A stretch of DNA of 64,000 nucleotides, from contig JAVGWX010000009.1 in the NCBI GenBank assembly GCA_036924085.1, positions 57,633,331-57,697,330 of the forward strand. Direction: 5' to 3'. The notes beneath the pieces were generated by a model. That model was not told where the DNA came from. It saw only the letters and a program-made list of their open reading frames with translations, and searched no databases. The DNA comes from Ariolimax columbianus. Lineage: Eukaryota; Mollusca; Gastropoda; Stylommatophora; Arionidae. The position numbers were made by a program, and so were the translations under genes. Positions 21,361 to 32,850 of this stretch are shown here, one piece after another (within the stretch, counting starts at the first letter, position 1; each line of letters begins with the position of its first letter).

Positions 21361-21743
21361 ATTATGTCTATCCATTTCTGCCTGTTATCTGCCACCATCT
21401 TCCGCTCACCCTGCCTTCACTGCCCTGCATGCTTGTGTCATGAGTTTATTTCTTGTTCTGCCCCTTCCTCTCATTCCCTGTGCTCTTTTTCATGAAATTT
21501 CTTCACTAGGTTGTGGTCTAGCTAGGCCAGTCGTTGTTTTTTTTATATTTTTTAAGTAGCTTTCTTTTCTCTCCCACTTCCGCCAACACCACTTCGTTTG
21601 ATTTTATCTCTGTCCAGCTTACTTTGTCCATCTTTTGGTTCATCTCTTCTCTTACTTCAGTTTTAGTCCATTATAGATGCCATCAGACCATGGATTTGCC
21701 GGGAATTCACACTAGTCGGCGACTTGCACTTGTGTTCACGGAA
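21155..21743. repeat. Left copy of a 0.6-kb direct duplication
   Basis: Starts AAATCATG and ends at CACGGAA, directly before the LINE. The same sequence, with more 46-bp units, starts again directly after the LINE tail at 23285 and runs to 24332. Shared single-copy part includes TCAGGATTATTATGTCTATC and TTTGCCGGGAATTCACACTA. Confidence 0.9.
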
Positions 21744-23270
21744 CACCAAAATAAGTCTTAACAGCAAATATTTGCGGCCAAACAACAACCCAGACTACTT
21801 TGGAGTCACATTTGATCGGCGCATGACATGGAAAAGTCAGATCGAGAGAAACCGAATGAGAGCCAGAGAAAGAATGGCAATCATGAGGAAACTTCCTGGC
21901 ATAGGCTGGGGAGCACACGAAAGAATACTAAAGAAACTGTACACTGGAAGAGTGAGACCAGTTCTCGAGTATGGCATTGCGGCATGGACAACAGCAGCAA
22001 AGGCGAACTTCGATAAAATTAGCAAACATCAAAACCAAGCCATGAGAGTTATAACAGGAGGCATGAAGTAAACGCCAATTGTAGAGCTGGAAAAGATTAC
22101 AAATCTGCAATCCATGACCGACAGAAGAGACTGCAGAGCCCAACAGCAAGCAGAGAAACTCAGAAGACTGACAGACCATCCAATGCATCAGAGACTAAAT
22201 ACATTTGGAAATGGGAAACTAAAGCGGAGAAACTTTGCAGAAATAGCCAAAGCAAAGCTGAGCGAAGACCCTATGAACACCGTAACAATACCAAAGCCCA
22301 TCCCTACTGTACGAAAACCCACCTGGAAGGAGCATTCCATTCCCGAGGTAGTAGAAAATATACCAGGTATTGGAAACAAGAACAGCCAGACTGAAAAAGA
22401 AAGAAGAGACATAACCCTGAGGTACATAACGGAAAACTACCCAAGCATGGACTGGACCCATGCATACACCGACGGTTCTGTAACAAACACAACACAGAAC
22501 GGAGGGGCAGGGGTATTCCTGAGCCTACCAAATGGTAGAAAAATAACACTGTCAGTGGCAACTGGAAAATTCTCAAGCAATTTCAGAGCGCAGGCAGAGG
22601 CACTGGGGGCTGCAGTAGAAGCAATGCTGACAGGCGAAAGCAATGAAAGCAAGATAGTCCTGTTTACAGATGCCCTGCCATAGGTACAACACTAAAAAGC
22701 CAGAAAAATACTGAACTTAATGATTTAAGAGCAGTACTCTGTTAACTATGCCAGCAGTCCGCACCAAAAAGAGTAGTGGTACAGTAGGTTCCATCCCACT
22801 GTAACATCCAAGGCAACGAGGAGGCAGACAGACTGGCAAAAGAAGGTGCAAGACTACCACAACCAGATTCTAGTGTGACCTATGAAGAGTCCAAAAGGCT
22901 TATTATGGCCAGATACATGGCCAAATGGGAAACAGAACATACTGGCTACAAAAAAATGATGCATTTTACAAGTTGAACAGAAGGGAGCAGGTCGTGGTCT
23001 TCAGACTCCGCACAGGCCACAACAGACTGAGGTACCACCTATTCAATAAACTGAAGATAGGTGGCACTGACGAATGCACTTGTGGTACAGGTAAAATGAC
23101 CGCTGAACATCTGCTGCAAAACTGCCCGATATACAAGGACCAGAGAAAGCTCATGTGGCCATCACCAGTGGCAACACTAGACAAGCTCTATGGCAGTGTC
23201 GATAGCCTCAGGATGACCACTGCTTTCTTCGAAAAAATACAGGTTGACGTTTGACAGCGTAAGAAGAAGA
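21744..23270 (+). mobile_element. LINE with RNase H, 5'-truncated, GAA tail
   Basis: Same family as 3893-6240. Starts in the RT thumb (SLNSKYLRPNNNPDYFGVTF), has one stop near 22069, then RNase H from YTDGSVTNTTQNGGAGVF through RAQAEALGAAVEAM to LFTDALP. A stop near 22681 and frame changes follow, then QWVPSHCN and EEADRLAKEGARLPQ (the C-terminal RNase H His and Asp), FRLRTGHNRLRYHLF, CTCGTGKMTAEHLLQNC (zinc-knuckle-like end) and FFEKIQVDV. 3' end TTTGACAGCGTA then (AGA)n, to about 23285. Inactive by stops, but it supplies the 3' half missing from the first copy. Confidence 0.9.
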
Positions 23271-23284
23271 AGAAGAAGAAGAAG

Positions 23285-24332
23285 AAATCATGACGTTCTG
23301 GGACTGTTTTGAGTCCCCGACACCACCACCATCAAGTCATTCAGTCCTGAGACTGATTTTAGGCCATGACCCTGTCATCAAGTCATTTAGTCCTGATATT
23401 GGTTTGAGGCCATGACCCCATCATCAAGTCATTCAGTCTTGAGGCTGGTTTGAGGCCATGACCCTGTCATCAAGTCATTCAGTCCTGAGGCTGGTTTGAG
23501 GCTATGACCCCATCATCAACCCATTCAGTCCTGAGACTAGTTTGAGGCCATGACCTTATCATCAACTCATTCAGTCCTGATACTAGTTTGAGGCAATGAC
23601 CCTATCATCAACTCATTCAGTCCTGAGACTAGTTTGAGGCAATGACCCTATCATCAACTCATTCAGTGCTGAGACTAGTTTGAGGCCATGACCTTATCAT
23701 CAACTCATTCAGTCCTGAGACTAGTTTGAGGCAATGACCCTATCATCAACTCATTCAGTCCTGAGACTAGTTTGAGGCAATGACCCTATCATCAACTCAT
23801 TCAGTCCTGAGACTAGTTTGAGGCCATGACCCTATCATCAACTCATTCAGTGCTGAGACTAGTTTGCGGCCATGACCCTATCATCAACTCATTCAGTCCT
23901 GGGACTAGTTTGCAAGCTCAGGATTATTATGTCTATCCATTTCTGCCTGTTATCTGCGACCATCTTCAGCTCACCATGCCTTCACTGCCCTACTTGCTTG
24001 TGTCATGAGTTTATTTCTTGTTCGGCACTTTTCTCTCAAACCCTGTGTTCTCTTTCATGAGATTTCTGCACTATGACGTTGGTTCTGGCCTAGCTAAGCC
24101 AGTCGTTGTTTTTGTATATTTTTAAGTAGTTTTTATTTCTCTCCCACTTCCGCCAACACCACTTCGTTTGGTTCTATCTCCGTCCAGCTTACTTTGTCCA
24201 TCTTTTGGTGTCACCAAATGCCTCAAAGTATTTCTCTTCTCGTACTTCTGTTTAGTCCATTATAGATGCCGGCAGACCATGGATTTGCCGGGAATTCACA
24301 CTAGTCGAAGACTTACACTTGTGTTCACGGAA
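23285..24332. repeat. Right copy of the direct duplication, with expanded 46-bp array
   Basis: Array 23285-23915 of about 14 units containing TCAGTCCTGAGACTAGTTTG, AGGCCATGACC and CATCAACTCAT, then about 415 bp matching 21355-21743 closely. Confidence 0.92.
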
Positions 24333-24539
24333 AAGTGTTGCTGTTTTCCATTTGGACTGGTTCATTCGTTCGTTTTGTGTGTTTTCTTCCGTCCGATTAT
24401 CCTGGAATGGACATCGGTTATATGAATAGCACTACGCTTAAACATGTGTCATATTCCACGGTCTAGTTCACTCGGCTGAACTATACGAGATTGGCGCCAT
24501 TCGCCCTAGCTGAAGACAGTGTCAGCTTTGTTGTATGAG

Positions 24540-24687
24540 ATTTGGACACAATTATAATGAACTGCACCTGGAGAGAGATAGGCTCCGTCAAGTGTGTAGT
24601 GGCCCAAGACACACCGTTGTGGTATGGCGGTAGCGGGTACTACAAACTGCAGTAACGATGCCTCAACGACCTTCTAGGTTATAGGAC

Positions 24688-24719
<32 letters not shown>

Positions 24720-24720
24720 A
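24540..24720 (+). mobile_element. LINE 3' terminus with (ATG)n tail
   Basis: Frame ends MPQRPSRL.D, matching the PQRPxRLRD end of many LINE ORF2 proteins, followed at 24686 by (GATGAT)n of about 30 bp. A PQRP end also occurs at 30465. Confidence 0.6.
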
Positions 24721-24879
24721 CTTATTGTTCATGGTTCAGCACCATTCAACGCCACATGCCAGCCATATGTGGTCAGGATTTATTCTGTAGTGCCCTATTA
24801 ATGCTTGCTGTTAGACAAATCAAACTTTCTATCTAAGCCAATCAATATTTAACGTTATCAACTGATGCATGTACTTATA

Positions 24880-25590
24880 TACACCTAGCATGAAATCACA
24901 AGAATTGGGAATATTCTAAACCAGTACAAAGACGTTAAGTTAGAATCTGCAGAGTCTGCATACAACCAGTTTCTGTTACTTCACTTGGTCTAAAAATAAC
25001 TATGGGCATCGAATTTAATCTTGAATGCATTAATTGATCCTACCTCCACCATTTACTGTGGCAATGCATTGCAAGCATTCACCACTCTCTGACTAAAAAA
25101 ATAATTCGTAGTATCTGATCTGGACCTTTCTCTAATTAAATGGTAGCTGTGCCCTTTTGTTCTTGCAGGCGGCTGTACTTTGAAAGAACTTATTTGTAGT
25201 CTAATTTATCCTTTCCATTGATAATCTTATAAACCTGTATTAAATCACCCCGAATTCTTCTCTATTCTAGACAGTATAGGCCAGTTTTTTTTAGTCTTTC
25301 CTCATAACTATAATTCCGGAATCTCACTATCAGTTTTGTTACTCTTCTGTGAATCCTTTCCACGATGTATACGATCTACGACAATGACTCCACACCTGTA
25401 CACAATAACCAATCGAGGTCTAACTTATGCGTTTTGCAGTTTGACCATCACTTCCTTGATACTATGTTTACTATTTCTTGTCATCATTCTTAACACTGCA
25501 TTTGCCTTTTTCACTGCTACCTAGACTTGCTCACTAACCTACCTGTATATTCTAATATAACCCCATAAATCCCTTTCCTTTCCTTTTCCC
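24880..25590 (-). mobile_element. CR1-like LINE C-terminus
   Basis: Minus strand: VKKANAVLRMM, RCGVIVVDRIHRGK, EERLKKTGLYCLE, RRIRGDLIQVYKIINGKDKL and FLVREW...ALP-position residues, with frameshifts. Ends with the shared AGTATAAAGACGTTAAGTT-type terminus (here AGTACAAAGACGTTAAGTT reversed) at 24886-24950. Best-preserved example of the RGDLIQVYKI motif in the window. Confidence 0.87.
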
Positions 25591-25669
25591 CCTTTGATTT
25601 AAGTTTTTTGCTGCATGACATGGACATGGTAGTGGACGATCAACGCAACAGGCCGCTGATGACGAAGGG

Positions 25670-25702
25670 AACATCATCATTATTATTATTATTATTATTA
25701 CT
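25670..25702. repeat. (ATT)n short tract
   Basis: About ten ATT units. Confidence 0.9.
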
Positions 25703-26149
25703 CCGATTTGATTCCAGCGTAACTCACAGTGTGACAGGACTTATGAAACATATATTAACACTAAAAGTGTGTGCTATTATGATACAATCATTACAACAAA
25801 ACTAAGAAGAAAAAGTAGAGTTAGCACAGGGAAAATAAGATTACATAAATCTTAAAGAGAACGATCAAATGTGCAAGTCGTGGACCTCAAGTTGTTGGGC
25901 TTAATCAGTATGTTTCGCACCAGAATACATCGTCATCGAACGGTCTCTGCTAGCTATTGACATTCTTCCATGATTGTGAGATTTGTTCGCATAGCGGGTG
26001 TTCAACATCTATTCCGTCCGCCCAGGAACGGTCTTCTTTACAAACAAATCTTACTGCTCGGGCTGAGTGTTAGAAGCTCACAGTAGCCTTCGTTGTTAAA
26101 GTAACCCAATTCAAAGTAAACTGAATTAAAACCAGGGTCATGTGAAAAG

Positions 26150-26645
26150 TACCAACCAAGGCACCCACCTCACGTCAGGGTCAGATGAGAAACTTATGGA
26201 CAAATACCCCCCACATCAGGTCAGGGGCAGATGAAACATACTGCCCAAGACCCCCACCTCACGTTAGGGTTGGGTGGAACCTACTGACCAAGACCCCCAC
26301 CTCACGTTGGGGTTGGGTGGAACCTACTGACCAGGAACCCCACCTCACGTTAGGGTTGGGTGGAACCTACTGACCAAGACCCCCACCTCACGTTAGGGTT
26401 TGATGGAACCTACTGACCAAGACCCCCACCTCACGTTAGGGTTGGGTGGAACCTACTGACCAAGACCCCCACCTCGCGTTAGGGTTGGGTGGAACCTACT
26501 GACCAAGACCCCCACCTCACGTTAGGGTTTGAAGGAACCTACTGACCAAGACCCCCACCTCACGTTAGGGTTGGGTGGAACCTACTGACCAAGACCCCCA
26601 CCTCGCGTTAAGGTTGGGTGGAACCTACTGACCAAGACCCCCACC
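26150..26645. repeat. 43-bp minisatellite, about 11 copies
   Basis: Unit with ACCTACTGACCAAGACCCCC and ACCTCACGTTAGGGTTGGGT. The words CATACTGACCAAGACC and CACCTCACGT align to the 5' arm of the shared SINE stem domain. Confidence 0.95.
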
Positions 26646-26738
26646 CCTTCCCCGGTCACGGTCAGGCCTCGCACCTATAATCGCTCTTTGACTGATTTCT
26701 GCATATATACCAGATACATCGTATCATTCTCACTATCT

Positions 26739-27300
26739 TTGCCTACACCTAACATACAATCCCATAATCTGGGTTTCTGACCTACACCTTACATACAACC
26801 CCATAATCTGGGTTTCTGACCTACACCTTACATACAACCCCATAATCTGGGTTTCTGACCTACACCTTACATATAACCCCATAATCTGGGTTTCTGACCT
26901 ACACCTTACATACAACCCCATAATCTGGGTTTCTGACCTACACCTTACATTCAACCCCATAATCTGGGTTTCTGACCTACACCTTATATACAACCCCATA
27001 ATCTGGGTTTCTGACCTACACCTTTCATACAACCCCATAATCTGGGTTTCTGACCTATACCTCACAAACATCCTCACATTATGAGCTTTTTACCTGCACC
27101 TTATATAAATATCCTCACACTGTGGGTAATTCACATACACCTTTTATATTTCCTCACACTCTGGGTTTATTACGTACACGCTATATATTTCCTCACACGC
27201 TGGTTGTTTTTTTTTACGTATACCTTAAATATCCTCACACGCTGGTATTTTTACCTACGTATTATATGCATCCTCATGTTGTTGGTTTTTTTTTAAATAT
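26739..27300. repeat. 39-bp minisatellite, about 8 clean plus 5 drifted copies
   Basis: Unit with TCTGACCTACACCTTACATA and CAACCCCATAATCTGGGTT. Since 39 is a multiple of 3, a 13-residue periodic ORF (RCRSETQIMGLYV) appears on the minus strand; regarded as an artefact. From 27070 the units become TTATATATTTCCTCACAC-type. Confidence 0.95.
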
Positions 27301-27530
27301 CTATCTTTATAACAAATGGCACAGAAAACCGTAAGTACCAAATAATGTTCCAGATATCCAAAAAGTGTTGTGACAGTGTTAAAGTCAAAGCCACCCACAT
27401 AGTGACAGATGCACTATGATTAATCCGGCTTGCCCACAGGAGGTAGCGGAGGTAATCCAGCCTTGTGATGATGTGTGCGAACCAAAGATAGAAGTCACAA
27501 AAATGACATCAATGGCAATCATTATCTGCT

Positions 27531-28130
27531 TGATCTGTCCTGAGACTAGTTGTAAAGTTGTCTGAGTATGTCTCTCCATTTGACCCTATCCTCTGGTTGA
27601 TCAGTCCTGGGACTAGTTGTAAAGTTGTCTGAGTATGTCTCTCCATTTGACCCTATCCTCTGGTTGATCAGTCCTGAGACTAGTTGTAAAGTTGTCTGAG
27701 TATGTCTCTCCATTTGACCCTATCCTATGGTTGATCAGTCCTGAGACTAGTTGTAAAGTTGTCTGAGTATGTCTCTCCATTTGACCCTATCCTCTGGTTG
27801 ATCAGTCCTGGGACTAGTTGTAAAGTTGTCTGAGTATGTCTCTCCCTTTGACCCTATCCTCTGGTTGATCAGTCCTGGGACTAGTTGTAAAGTTGTCTGA
27901 GTATGTCTCTCCATTTGACCCTATCCTCTGGTTGATCAGTCCTGAGACTAGTTGTAAAGTTGTCTGAGTATGTCTCTCCATTTGACCCTATCCTATGGTT
28001 GATCAGTCCTGAGACTAGTTGTAAAGTTGTCTGAGTATGTCTCTCCATTTGACCCTATCCTCTGGTTGATCAGTCCTGGGACTAGTTGTAAAGTTGTCTG
28101 AGTATGTCTCTCCATTTGACCCTATCCTCT
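27531..28130. repeat. 67-bp minisatellite made of a LINE 3' end, 9 copies
   Basis: Unit with CAGTCCTGAGACTAGTTGTA, AAGTTGTCTGAGTATGTCTC and CCATTTGACCCTATCC. On the minus strand each unit reads PEDRVKWRDILRQLYN then a stop, the expected last residues of the LINE whose body lies at 28130-29660. Confidence 0.95.
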
Positions 28131-29660
28131 GCATTTCTCTTCATTTCAGCGTAAGTTCGTATGTTAATGTCCCTGTATGGCCGAGATGTAAAGTCAAGTC
28201 TTGGTAACTCCAGTCCTCTCTTCCCTTGAATCTTGCCCTCTAGTATCTTTTGTACCGAGATGTAAAGTCAAGTCTTGGTAACTCCAGTCATCTCTTCCCT
28301 TGAATCTTGCCCTCTAGTATCTTTTGTAGAAGACTTTCGTGTCTCATCTTGTGACCCAGCCAACGTAACGTTTTTGTACCATATGCAATAGTTGTCTTTT
28401 TGTGCGCCCATATCAGTAAAATATTCATTAGACCGTCTTTCTGTCCAACTCACTCTTTTCATTCTATGGTTTTTCTACGCTTCAAACGCTTCCAAGATAT
28501 TTTCATCCTTCTTTGCTAATGTCCATGTTTTAGTCCCATACAATGCAATTGTCTATATATAAGTGGCGATTATTCTTTTCCTCAGTTCGATTCTGATATT
28601 CTTTGAGGTTAACAATTTCTGTTTTTCTTTTAAGTTCTTTTTTGCCATTGCAATCCTTGTCTTAATTGCTGTATCATTGTGGCCATCTTCTGTCTCATTG
28701 TGGCCATCTTCTGTCTCATTGTGGCCATCTTCTGTCTCATTGTGGCCATCTTCTGTCTCATTGTGGCCATATTCTGTCTCATTGTGGCCATCTTCTGTCT
28801 CATTGTGGCCATCTTCTGTCTCATTGTGGCCATCTTCTGTCTCATTGTGGCCATCTTCTGTCTCATTGTGGCCATCTTCTGTCTCATTGTGGCCATATTC
28901 TGTCTCATTGTGGCCATCTTCTGTCTCATTGTGGCCATCTTCTGTCTCATTGTGGCCATCTTCTGTCTCATTGTGGCCATCTTCTGTCTCATTGTGGCCA
29001 TCTTCTGTCTCATTGTGGCCATCTTCTGTCTCATTGTGGCCATCTTCTGTCTCATTGTGGCCATCTTCTGTCTCATTGTGGCCATCTTCTGTCTCATTGT
29101 GGCCATCTTCTGTCTCATTGTGGCCATCTTCTGTCTCATTGTGGCCATCTTCTGTCTCATTGTGGCCATCTTCTTTCTCATTGTGGCCATCTTCTGTCTC
29201 ATTGTGGCCATCTTCTGTCTCATTGTGGCCATCTTCTGTCTCATTGTGGCCATCTTCTGTCTCATTGTGGCCATCTTCTGTCTCATTGTGGCCATCTTCT
29301 GTCTCATTGTGGCCATCTTCTGTCTCATTGTGGCCATCTTCTGTCTCATTGTGGCCATCTTCTGTCTCATTGTGGCCATCTTCTGTCTCATTGTGGCCAT
29401 CTTCTGTCTCATTGTGGCCATCTTCTGTCTCCTTGTGGCCATCTTCTGTCTCATTGTGGCCATCTTCTGTCTCATTGTGGCCATCTTCTGTCTCATTGCG
29501 GGCATCTTCTGTCATGGTTTTCCCCAAAAATGTAAACTTCTGTACTTGTTCAATTATTTCTCTATTGATGATCATATGCATTTCCTATATTGCTTTGACA
29601 TTACCAGAGTCTTTGTCTTCGATGTGTTTATTGTCCTTCCTTTGGCTGTGCTATTAATTG
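28131..29660 (-). mobile_element. LINE C-terminus carrying internal tandem expansions
   Basis: Minus strand, from the right: TAKGRTINTSKTKTLVMSK, IIEQVQKFTFLGKTMTED, then a 7-codon repeat (GHNETED) about 40 times, then NDTAIKTRIAMAKKNLKE, LLTSKNIRIELRKRI, and after a stop LYGTKTWTLAKKDENILEAF and MKRVSWTERRSNE. In normal LINE relatives the YLGQTITEDG block runs straight into a TEIKTRIAMAK block, so the array was inserted or amplified exactly at this junction in frame. A 74-bp segment (28185-28258, repeated 28259-28332) is also duplicated and the terminal codons form the array at 27531-28130. An ORF of 342 codons spans the 21-bp array but the LINE is C-terminal only, so not functional. Confidence 0.88.
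28673..29515. repeat. 21-bp minisatellite inside the LINE ORF, about 40 copies
   Basis: Unit CATTGTGGCCATCTTCTGTCT-like (7 codons), highly uniform with occasional ATATT, TTTCT or CCTTG variants. Open on both strands in several frames, giving ORFs of 289-364 codons that are repeat artefacts. Confidence 0.98.
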
Positions 29661-29699
29661 TTTCAAGCAGCAATGTCAACGTTGCTGCTGTATATCTAT

Positions 29700-30220
29700 G
29701 AATGTTTGATTGTAAGTGTTGTATCTAAATGTAAAACCTTCATTTCTATGCCGGTTTGTGAATGCAATAAAATATGCAGTCGCCTTATACTCAGTGTTCT
29801 ATATCTTGTTTTCTGTGTACGATAAACGTAAAAGTAGTCCCATGGCAGACACTGCTGTAGGAGATAAGTGTTAAGAGACTTCATTGTGCAAGACTATAGC
29901 TTTTTTTATAAGGTGGAGAAGCCTGTTCCCTTCTTCGCTGCTTTTATTTCCCAAGCATTAAAAAAGGCACTCAAAGGCACAATCTGGTCGCCTGGGGCAT
30001 GCTAGTAAAGAGAACCCCTACCTTCGCTGTGAAAATTGAGTGCTCTACCACTTGCTAATCTATGCGCCAGATTTTAACTAAATGGAATCTTATTTTTATT
30101 ACTAATCAACTCCCTTGAGCAATTAGATCTTGGAGATTCTAGATAATAGTGATGGGGTGCACGGTGGCTCTCCTTCCGAAAAAACGCAAGAAAACGTTTC
30201 CGGAAACCAAAATTGTATCT
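29700..30220. other. Nothing recognised
   Basis: No gene or known repeat seen between the LINE at 28131-29660 and the next at 30225. Confidence 0.4.
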
Positions 30221-30224
30221 GGCT

Positions 30225-30495
30225 TTTTTGCCGAAAATACGGTCAAAATACGGATACTCGCTTGGCACGGCAACATATTGAGATCAAACGGTCTTGCAGA
30301 ATACGAGCCTGCACGGAAAGGTGCAAGGCGGACGACGAAATGGTCGTCCCAAAAAGAGGTGGGAGGACAACTTAAAAGATTGGACCAATCTCCGACCAGA
30401 GGAAGCACTGGCCTCTGACAGAAAGGGGTGCCGTCTAGTAGTGGAGGTGTCTTCATGTGTGCCTCAACGACCTCACCGGTAACGGGATGGCCTGA
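30225..30495 (+). mobile_element. LINE C-terminal end
   Basis: ILAWHGNILRSNGLAEY, GKVQGGRRNGRPKKRWEDN, LKDWTNLRPEEAL and VPQRP in adjacent frames: the last 80 or so residues of a LINE ORF2 with two frameshifts. Confidence 0.87.
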
Positions 30496-30569
30496 TCTGA
30501 CCTGATACCAAGGAAAACATATGTTGATTCTAAAAGAAATGGAAAGAAATAAAGTAGACATATTGGGAG

Positions 30570-30715
30570 TAACCATCATCATGTAGCATATCCTTTTGTA
30601 GAACGTCGCTCTCAGAAGTTATTGTTAGGACCGGTTGATTGGAATAAACTGGTTGAATATAGACTCTGTATAGCCTTCTACTAAACTAGTATAATAAAAT
30701 CAAGTTAAGCTAAGT
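30570..30715. mobile_element. Two LINE 3' end scraps, opposite strands
   Basis: 30574-30615 reversed reads a CGTTCTACAAAAGGATATGC segment, the MLHD-type LINE end seen at 7490 and 51480. 30640-30712 (+) is a CR1-like terminus (GAATATAGACTCTGTATAGC, AGTATAATAAAATCAAGTTA). Confidence 0.6.
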
Positions 30716-30724
30716 CTCTCGATC

Positions 30725-31425
30725 TTTGGCCAGCTCTCCCCCTCTGTCACCGTCATTCTCAGAACCTCTGTAATGGCATGTGTCGTCTTCACCTCTGTCT
30801 GTCTCTGTTTCGTTTGTGAGGCTCTATACCCGTCAGTACCGTTGTTCTAGACCACTAAACAATTTTTGATGTGACCAAATCGTTTTATTTTCCCAGACGT
30901 AATTTTGTTTACTAGCTGAATTAGTTTTATATCCAGCTATTTTAGGATTGTTGTGCTTTTCGTTCTCACTACCCTTGGGATTTTGATCACTTTTCTGAAG
31001 CATTTTAGCTAGAAGGGTTCAATATTCTTCCTTTGTGTTTGGGTGATTGTTCTTGTCTCGCATCCGCGCCAAAACGCTGAACATATACGGGTTATCAGAA
31101 TCTGTATTTTTGTCATTTTGTTAATGTTCTAACATAAGTTGTTTTTTTCATATTAGTTAGCCACGAAAACACTTCTTTTTATTTATTTTTGACAATCTCC
31201 ATAGCTGCTTTAACCGAGATATTCAATACGTGTGGTATTCTTAACTTATTTCTTTTCTAATATAACTTTGGTCTGCTTTATGCCTGATCAGTGTTCCTTA
31301 TTTTGTTCTTTCTGATTTTAGGTATAGATTATGTGTCATTTAACCAACAGGATCATCTTTATAGCTCCGCAACGTTCTTCGAAAAGACAAATGTATCATC
31401 TGCATATCTTAGTATCTAGTATGCC
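30725..31425 (-). mobile_element. LINE C-terminus, degraded
   Basis: Minus strand: LRYADDTFVFSKNVAEL near 31370-31420, a possible RT catalytic box, then RGCETRTITQTQR, LKCFRKVIKIPR and KITSGKIKRFGHIK, ending near 30730. Stops throughout. Confidence 0.72.
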
Positions 31426-31439
31426 CCTCTGTGGTAGCT

Positions 31440-31950
31440 CCAAAGGCGTGTCTAAGCACGATGGCAAAGAAAATACAGACCAGAGTCGGAGTTAACGTCG
31501 AAGGCATCAGATTCCTGACCGTCATGCAGCACTGTACCTTTCATGCCCACATGAAAAGACCTAATCATGCTCAGTAGTTTAGGTGGGCAGCCAACTTTAG
31601 ACAATACTTTAAAAAGCCCCTCTCTGTTTACCAGGTCGAATACCTTGGTGAGTTAAATGAAGGCAAGAAATAGTGGTCTCTGTTGTTCTCTGCATTTCTC
31701 TTGCAATTGTCTCAGTGAAATGACCATATCAACGGTGGACCTTTCTGGGCGAAAACCACACTGAGACTCCGGATACACCATGTCGACCAGCTTTCACAAC
31801 CTGCTCAGGATGATGCGAGCATACACTTTCCCTACGGTGTTGAAGAGCGATATGTCCCTGTAATTGTTGCGGTCTCTTCTGTCTCCCTTGTTCTTGTAAA
31901 GGGAGATTATGTTGGCGTCTCACATGTCCTGTGATACTGACCCTCATCCT
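31440..31950 (-). mobile_element. LINE RT domain, fingers and palm
   Basis: Minus strand in order: DANIISLYKNKGDRRDRNNY, RDISLFNTVGKVYARIILSR, KLVDMVYPESQCGFRPERST, VDMVISLRQLQEKCREQQRP, LTKVFDLVNREGLFKVLSK and GMKGTVLHDGQESDAFDVNS. These are RT motifs 1 to 4 with a disrupted palm (AFI.LTKVFD). The catalytic DD box that should follow is not continuous with it; the YADD at 31400 may come from a different element. Confidence 0.88.
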
Positions 31951-32034
31951 AACACTGGTAGATATGTTCGTACTGGTATTGAAGAAGTATGTTCTCCCCG
32001 CATTTGAGAATTTCTGCTGGAATGCCCTTTCTAC

Positions 32035-32290
32035 CGGTTGTTGTTGTTGCTTAGATGTTTCTACTGGCGGAGGCGCGCCCATTCCACCTCAGACCGTAGG
32101 CCATTGGGCGATATCAGGACGCATAAACCAGTGCTTGGATGCATGCGTGCGTCTGTATGTACCTATGCTAGATTTGTGCGCCCTCAGAACCTAGCCCAAC
32201 CAAAGTGCAATGGAAGGGCCTTACCATGAGGGCGCGTGTGAAAGTTGTGCAAGAGTGTGACTGTAGGATAGAGTCAAATGAAACAAGAGT
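32035..32290 (+). mobile_element. Dispersed repeat, second copy at 12410-12690
   Basis: Starts with GTTGTTGTTGCTTAGATG, contains CCAACCAAAGTGCAATGGAA and GGCGCGTGTGAAAGTTGTGC. Its last 34 bases are the unit of the following array. Confidence 0.72.
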
Positions 32291-32458
32291 GTGACTGTAG
32301 GACAGAGTCAAATGAAACAAGAGTGTGACTGTAGGACAGAGTCAAATGAAACAAGAGTGTGACTGTAGGACAGAGTCAAATGAAACAAGAGTGTGACTGT
32401 AGGACAGAGTCAAATGAAACAAGAGTGTGACTGTAGGACAGAGTCAAATGAAACAGAG
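32250..32458. repeat. 34-bp minisatellite, about 6 copies
   Basis: Unit with AAGAGTGTGACTGTAGGACA and GAGTCAAATGAAAC. Present once, in drifted form, in the related repeat at 12410-12690. Confidence 0.95.
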
Positions 32459-32539
32459 TGAGAGGAGAGAGAAGGGGAAGAGTTGTCCCAGGGTGAACCT
32501 GTCCTCGAGGACTACCGGTTGCCTTTCCCACTGGCATTT

Positions 32540-32850
<311 letters not shown>

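Noticed and set aside
23285..23915. Possible CRISPR-like 46-bp periodicity
   Set aside because: The whole 46 bp is conserved; it is a plain minisatellite and part of a larger duplication.
26733..27077. 114-codon minus-strand ORF with a 13-residue repeat
   Set aside because: Generated by the 39-bp minisatellite; no start context, no non-repetitive part.
28563..29657. ORFs of 289-364 codons on both strands
   Set aside because: All come from the 21-bp array; only the minus-strand frame flanking the array is real LINE coding sequence, and that element is truncated.
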